Below the pieces are notes generated by a model. That model did no database searches, had not been told where the DNA came from, and saw only the letters and a program-made list of their open reading frames with translations. From CAYSLU01 sp964431965 (GTDB lineage: Bacteria; Verrucomicrobiota; Kiritimatiellia; CAIKKV01; CAYSLU01): a stretch of DNA of 32,604 nt. Position numbers and translations under genes: made by a program. This document shows, in pieces, positions 30,821 to 32,604 of the stretch. The stretch lies in assembly GCA_964431965.1 (NCBI GenBank), contig CAYSLU010000060.1, positions 1 to 32,604 on the forward strand, written 5' to 3'. Within the stretch, counting starts at the first letter, position 1, and every line of letters begins with the position of its first letter.

Positions 30821-31498
30821 ATGACCACGCTGCGCCGACATGTGACGACCTGGTGGGACGCGCTCCTCCGTCCGGAGCGGGCCGCGCAGCTGGTTCTGGC
30901 CGGTGGCGGGCCCGGCTTCGGCCGATTCCTGGCGTCTGCCGTCTTCGTCCTCTACTGCGTCTACGGGTTGAGCATGGGCCTGTTCCGGGGCTGCTTCCCC
31001 TCCATCGTCTCAGGGATCAAGCTGCCGCTCCTATACCTGGCGTCCCTGGCCATCTGCTTTCCCGCCTTCTACGCGCTGAACGGAACCGCCGGGCCGCGGC
31101 TCCGACTCGACCAGTGCATCCGGCTGCTCCTGCTCGCCATGAGCGGCAACGCGGTCGCCCTCGCCAGCTACACGCCGATCAGCCTGTTCTTCGCCCTGAC
31201 AACGTCCAAGACGGGGTACCTGTTCATCTCGCTGATGCACGTCGCTGTCTTCGCCGTGTCCGGGGCCGTGAGCGTGGCCGTGATCGCCCTCGTGTTTCGG
31301 TCCGCCGCACGGCTCACCGGGGGGTGCGGCGGAGCCATGGCGCTCATCTGGGGCGTGCTGTATGCATTCGTTGGCACGGAGCTGGCGTGGGTGCTGCGGC
31401 CGTGGATCGGATGGTGGGATGAGGCATACACGCCGTTCCGTCCTTTGGAGCGATCCTTCGTTGAAGCCGTGTGGTTCATGATCAGTCAGCTTCGGTAA
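30821..31498 (+). CDS. Multi-pass membrane protein, first of a paralogous pair
   Basis: The 225-residue protein has about five hydrophobic helices (near 35-52, 64-84, 100-123, 133-159, 171-193) and ends with FVGTELAWVLRPWIG and a short soluble tail. It aligns with the following gene over most of its length (AFYALNGTAGPRL against PVYVSNAFAGARL, SLFFALTTSKTGYLFISLMH against AFFFALTSGSYAFIKLLH). I do not recognise a named family; proteins with the FVGTQxAWxLRPF ending occur as uncharacterised membrane proteins. No strong ribosome binding site precedes the ATG at 30821, so the start is less certain. Confidence 0.7.
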   Translation: MTTLRRHVTTWWDALLRPERAAQLVLAGGGPGFGRFLASAVFVLYCVYGLSMGLFRGCFPSIVSGIKLPLLYLASLAICFPAFYALNGTAGPRLRLDQCIRLLLLAMSGNAVALASYTPISLFFALTTSKTGYLFISLMHVAVFAVSGAVSVAVIALVFRSAARLTGGCGGAMALIWGVLYAFVGTELAWVLRPWIGWWDEAYTPFRPLERSFVEAVWFMISQLR

Positions 31499-31525
31499 GT
31501 GCGAATCGTCCGAAAGGAGCCAGCC

Positions 31526-32386
31526 ATGACCGAGCAGGAACAGTCCGGTACGCAGCAGCCCCCGCCCCCGCTCCCCGGTGCCCCCCGCCTTGTCCCGGCG
31601 CCGCCGACGCCGGAACAGCCCCTGATACCCGCCGTGCCTGCCGAGCCCGCCCGGTTCCCCTCCGGCTTCTGGGCCGGCGTGGACTACATGCTCCATCACC
31701 CGGACGAGATCCGAGCCTCTCTCGCGACGGACACCGAGCTGTGGAGCCTGTCGCGAATCCTCCTGCTGGTGTGTCTGGTCATGGGGGCAATCTATGGCGC
31801 CGTGATGGGCGCGACCAACCTCCTTCAGGGGTCCGGGATGGCTCTCTGGGGCAAGCTCGTCATGATCGGAGTCACGGCGATCAAGGTGCCCGCTCTCTTC
31901 CTGATCACCCTGGCCATCGCGTTTCCTCCGGTCTACGTGTCCAACGCCTTTGCGGGCGCGCGCCTGGCTTTCCGCAAAGTGCTGGCGTCGCTGCTGGCGT
32001 CGCTGGCGATCACGACCACCCTGCTCGCGAGCATGGCCACCGTGGCCTTCTTCTTCGCGCTGACCAGCGGCAGCTACGCCTTCATCAAGCTGCTGCATGT
32101 CCTGTTCTTTGCCTACGCCGGGACGTCCGGGCTGATGTACCTCAGCCGCGATCTGAAGCTGACGGCGCAAAACGGAGGAGGAGGAGTGTCCACGAAGCTC
32201 GCGATGCTCTGGCTCGTGCTGTACATGTTCGTCGGAACGCAGCTCGCCTGGGTGCTGCGGCCGTTCGTCGGCGAACCGGGCCAGAAGATCGAGATCTTCC
32301 GGGCCCGATCCGGCAACTTCTACGAGTCCGTCGCCCAGTCCATCGGGGACGTCCTCTCGACCGACACAGCAGGCCGGGGGCGATAG
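31526..32386 (+). CDS. Multi-pass membrane protein, second of a paralogous pair, with Pro-rich N-terminus
   Basis: The 286-residue protein starts with a Gln/Pro-rich cytoplasmic tail of about 45 residues (SGTQQPPPPLPGAPR and on), then a segment FWAGVDYMLHHPDEIRASLA and about five membrane helices (near 77-97, 111-131, 150-171, 179-199, 222-241). The signature LYMFVGTQLAWVLRPFVG is followed by EPGQKIEIFRARSGNFYESV. It is paralogous to the preceding gene, which lacks the Pro-rich tail. The function is not known. The ATG at 31526 follows AAAGGAG, and the gene starts 27 bases after the first copy, so they are one transcript. Confidence 0.8.
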   Translation: MTEQEQSGTQQPPPPLPGAPRLVPAPPTPEQPLIPAVPAEPARFPSGFWAGVDYMLHHPDEIRASLATDTELWSLSRILLLVCLVMGAIYGAVMGATNLLQGSGMALWGKLVMIGVTAIKVPALFLITLAIAFPPVYVSNAFAGARLAFRKVLASLLASLAITTTLLASMATVAFFFALTSGSYAFIKLLHVLFFAYAGTSGLMYLSRDLKLTAQNGGGGVSTKLAMLWLVLYMFVGTQLAWVLRPFVGEPGQKIEIFRARSGNFYESVAQSIGDVLSTDTAGRGR

Positions 32387-32388
32387 GA

Positions 32389-32408
32389 AGCCGGGTTCAT
32401 CACCGGCT
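32389..32408 (+). terminator. Hairpin after the second membrane protein gene
   Basis: AGCCGG (32389-32394) pairs with CCGGCT (32403-32408) around an 8-base loop, 2 bases after the stop codon. There is no T-run. Confidence 0.4.
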
Positions 32409-32564
32409 CGCCGTCTGCTTCGAACGCGCCTTCCGGCGACATGCGTCTGCCCGGTGTCGAGGATCGGACGGAGCGGAGCGCCATGCATGCCGATCCCCCC
32501 ACGGGGCGGATCGCGCCCCTCCGGGCGGCCGACGCCGCTGCGTGAACGATAGCCTGCCGTCACC

Positions 32565-32594
32565 TTGACACAGCCGCTGACGGGTCGCCATACT
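32565..32594 (+). promoter_or_regulatory. Promoter reading out of the right edge
   Basis: A perfect TTGACA (32565-32570), an 18-base spacer, and CATACT (32589-32594, 4 of 6 consensus). The target lies beyond the window. Bases 32409-32564 hold no supported gene. Confidence 0.5.
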
Positions 32595-32604
32595 GGCCGA
32601 CGAT

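Noticed and set aside
1..32604. CRISPR arrays, toxin-antitoxin pairs, anti-phage systems, biosynthetic clusters
   Set aside because: No regularly spaced repeats and no characteristic protein families for these were recognised on either strand.

Overview
The window is GC-rich bacterial chromosomal DNA packed with genes on both strands. It mixes housekeeping genes (nadA, uvrB, aspartate-type aminotransferase, rnpB, lepB, lepA, rpe, truA, ruvX, coaX, nadC, three tRNAs) with accessory carbohydrate-related genes (GH30, GH95-like, URO-D-like, iron-type alcohol dehydrogenase, DUF4838, DegT aminotransferase). The BamE-like lipoprotein and the GspC-like protein imply a Gram-negative envelope. DUF4838, URO-D-like and GH95/GH30 proteins together, and a signal peptidase I with a long N-terminal extension, suggest the Planctomycetes-Verrucomicrobia-Lentisphaerae-Kiritimatiellota group or a nearby uncultured phylum. 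That placement is an inference; no 16S or ribosomal protein gene is present.

1-7.4 kb, plus strand: the 3' end of a hybrid sensor kinase; nadA-uvrB-fmdB-like, closely spaced (nadA and uvrB share an ATGA overlap); a URO-D-like protein followed by a cytoplasmic GH30 glycosidase; and a 64-residue CxxC protein. 7.4-10.8 kb, minus strand: an iron-type alcohol dehydrogenase followed by a GH95-like glycosidase. Together these look like an intracellular glycoside-processing cluster.

10.9-15.9 kb, plus strand: a double-domain nucleoside diphosphate kinase whose first domain is degenerate, overlapping a class I aminotransferase that runs into tRNA-Leu(UAG), then a secreted DUF4838 protein with somewhat different codon use. 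15.9-16.6 kb, minus strand: tRNA-Gly(GCC), tRNA-Lys(CUU) and a BamE-like lipoprotein, probably one transcript. 16.6-18.0 kb: a DegT-type aminotransferase with its own good promoter and a strong terminator hairpin.

18.3-19.7 kb: a class A RNase P RNA gene with a clear sigma70-type promoter. The start codon of a GspC-like inner membrane protein appears to lie inside the last paired strand of this RNA. 19.75-21.0 kb contains no gene I can support but has several clean inverted repeats.

21.0-30.2 kb, minus strand: a long, tightly coupled run. Transcription appears to start at a TTGACA-type promoter just upstream of a metal-ligand-less amidohydrolase paralogue. It continues through an intact amidohydrolase, nadC, coaX, mannose-1-phosphate guanylyltransferase, ruvX and truA, then (perhaps from an internal promoter) rpe, lepA and lepB. 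30.3-32.4 kb, plus strand: a DUF5329-type exported protein and two tandem paralogous multi-pass membrane proteins. A strong-looking promoter reads out of the window at the right end.

No CRISPR array, transposase, integrase or phage gene was recognised. The least explained items are the orphan 1.2-kb interval with hairpins, the rnpB/GspC overlap, the intact/degenerate amidohydrolase pair and the half-degenerate NDK.
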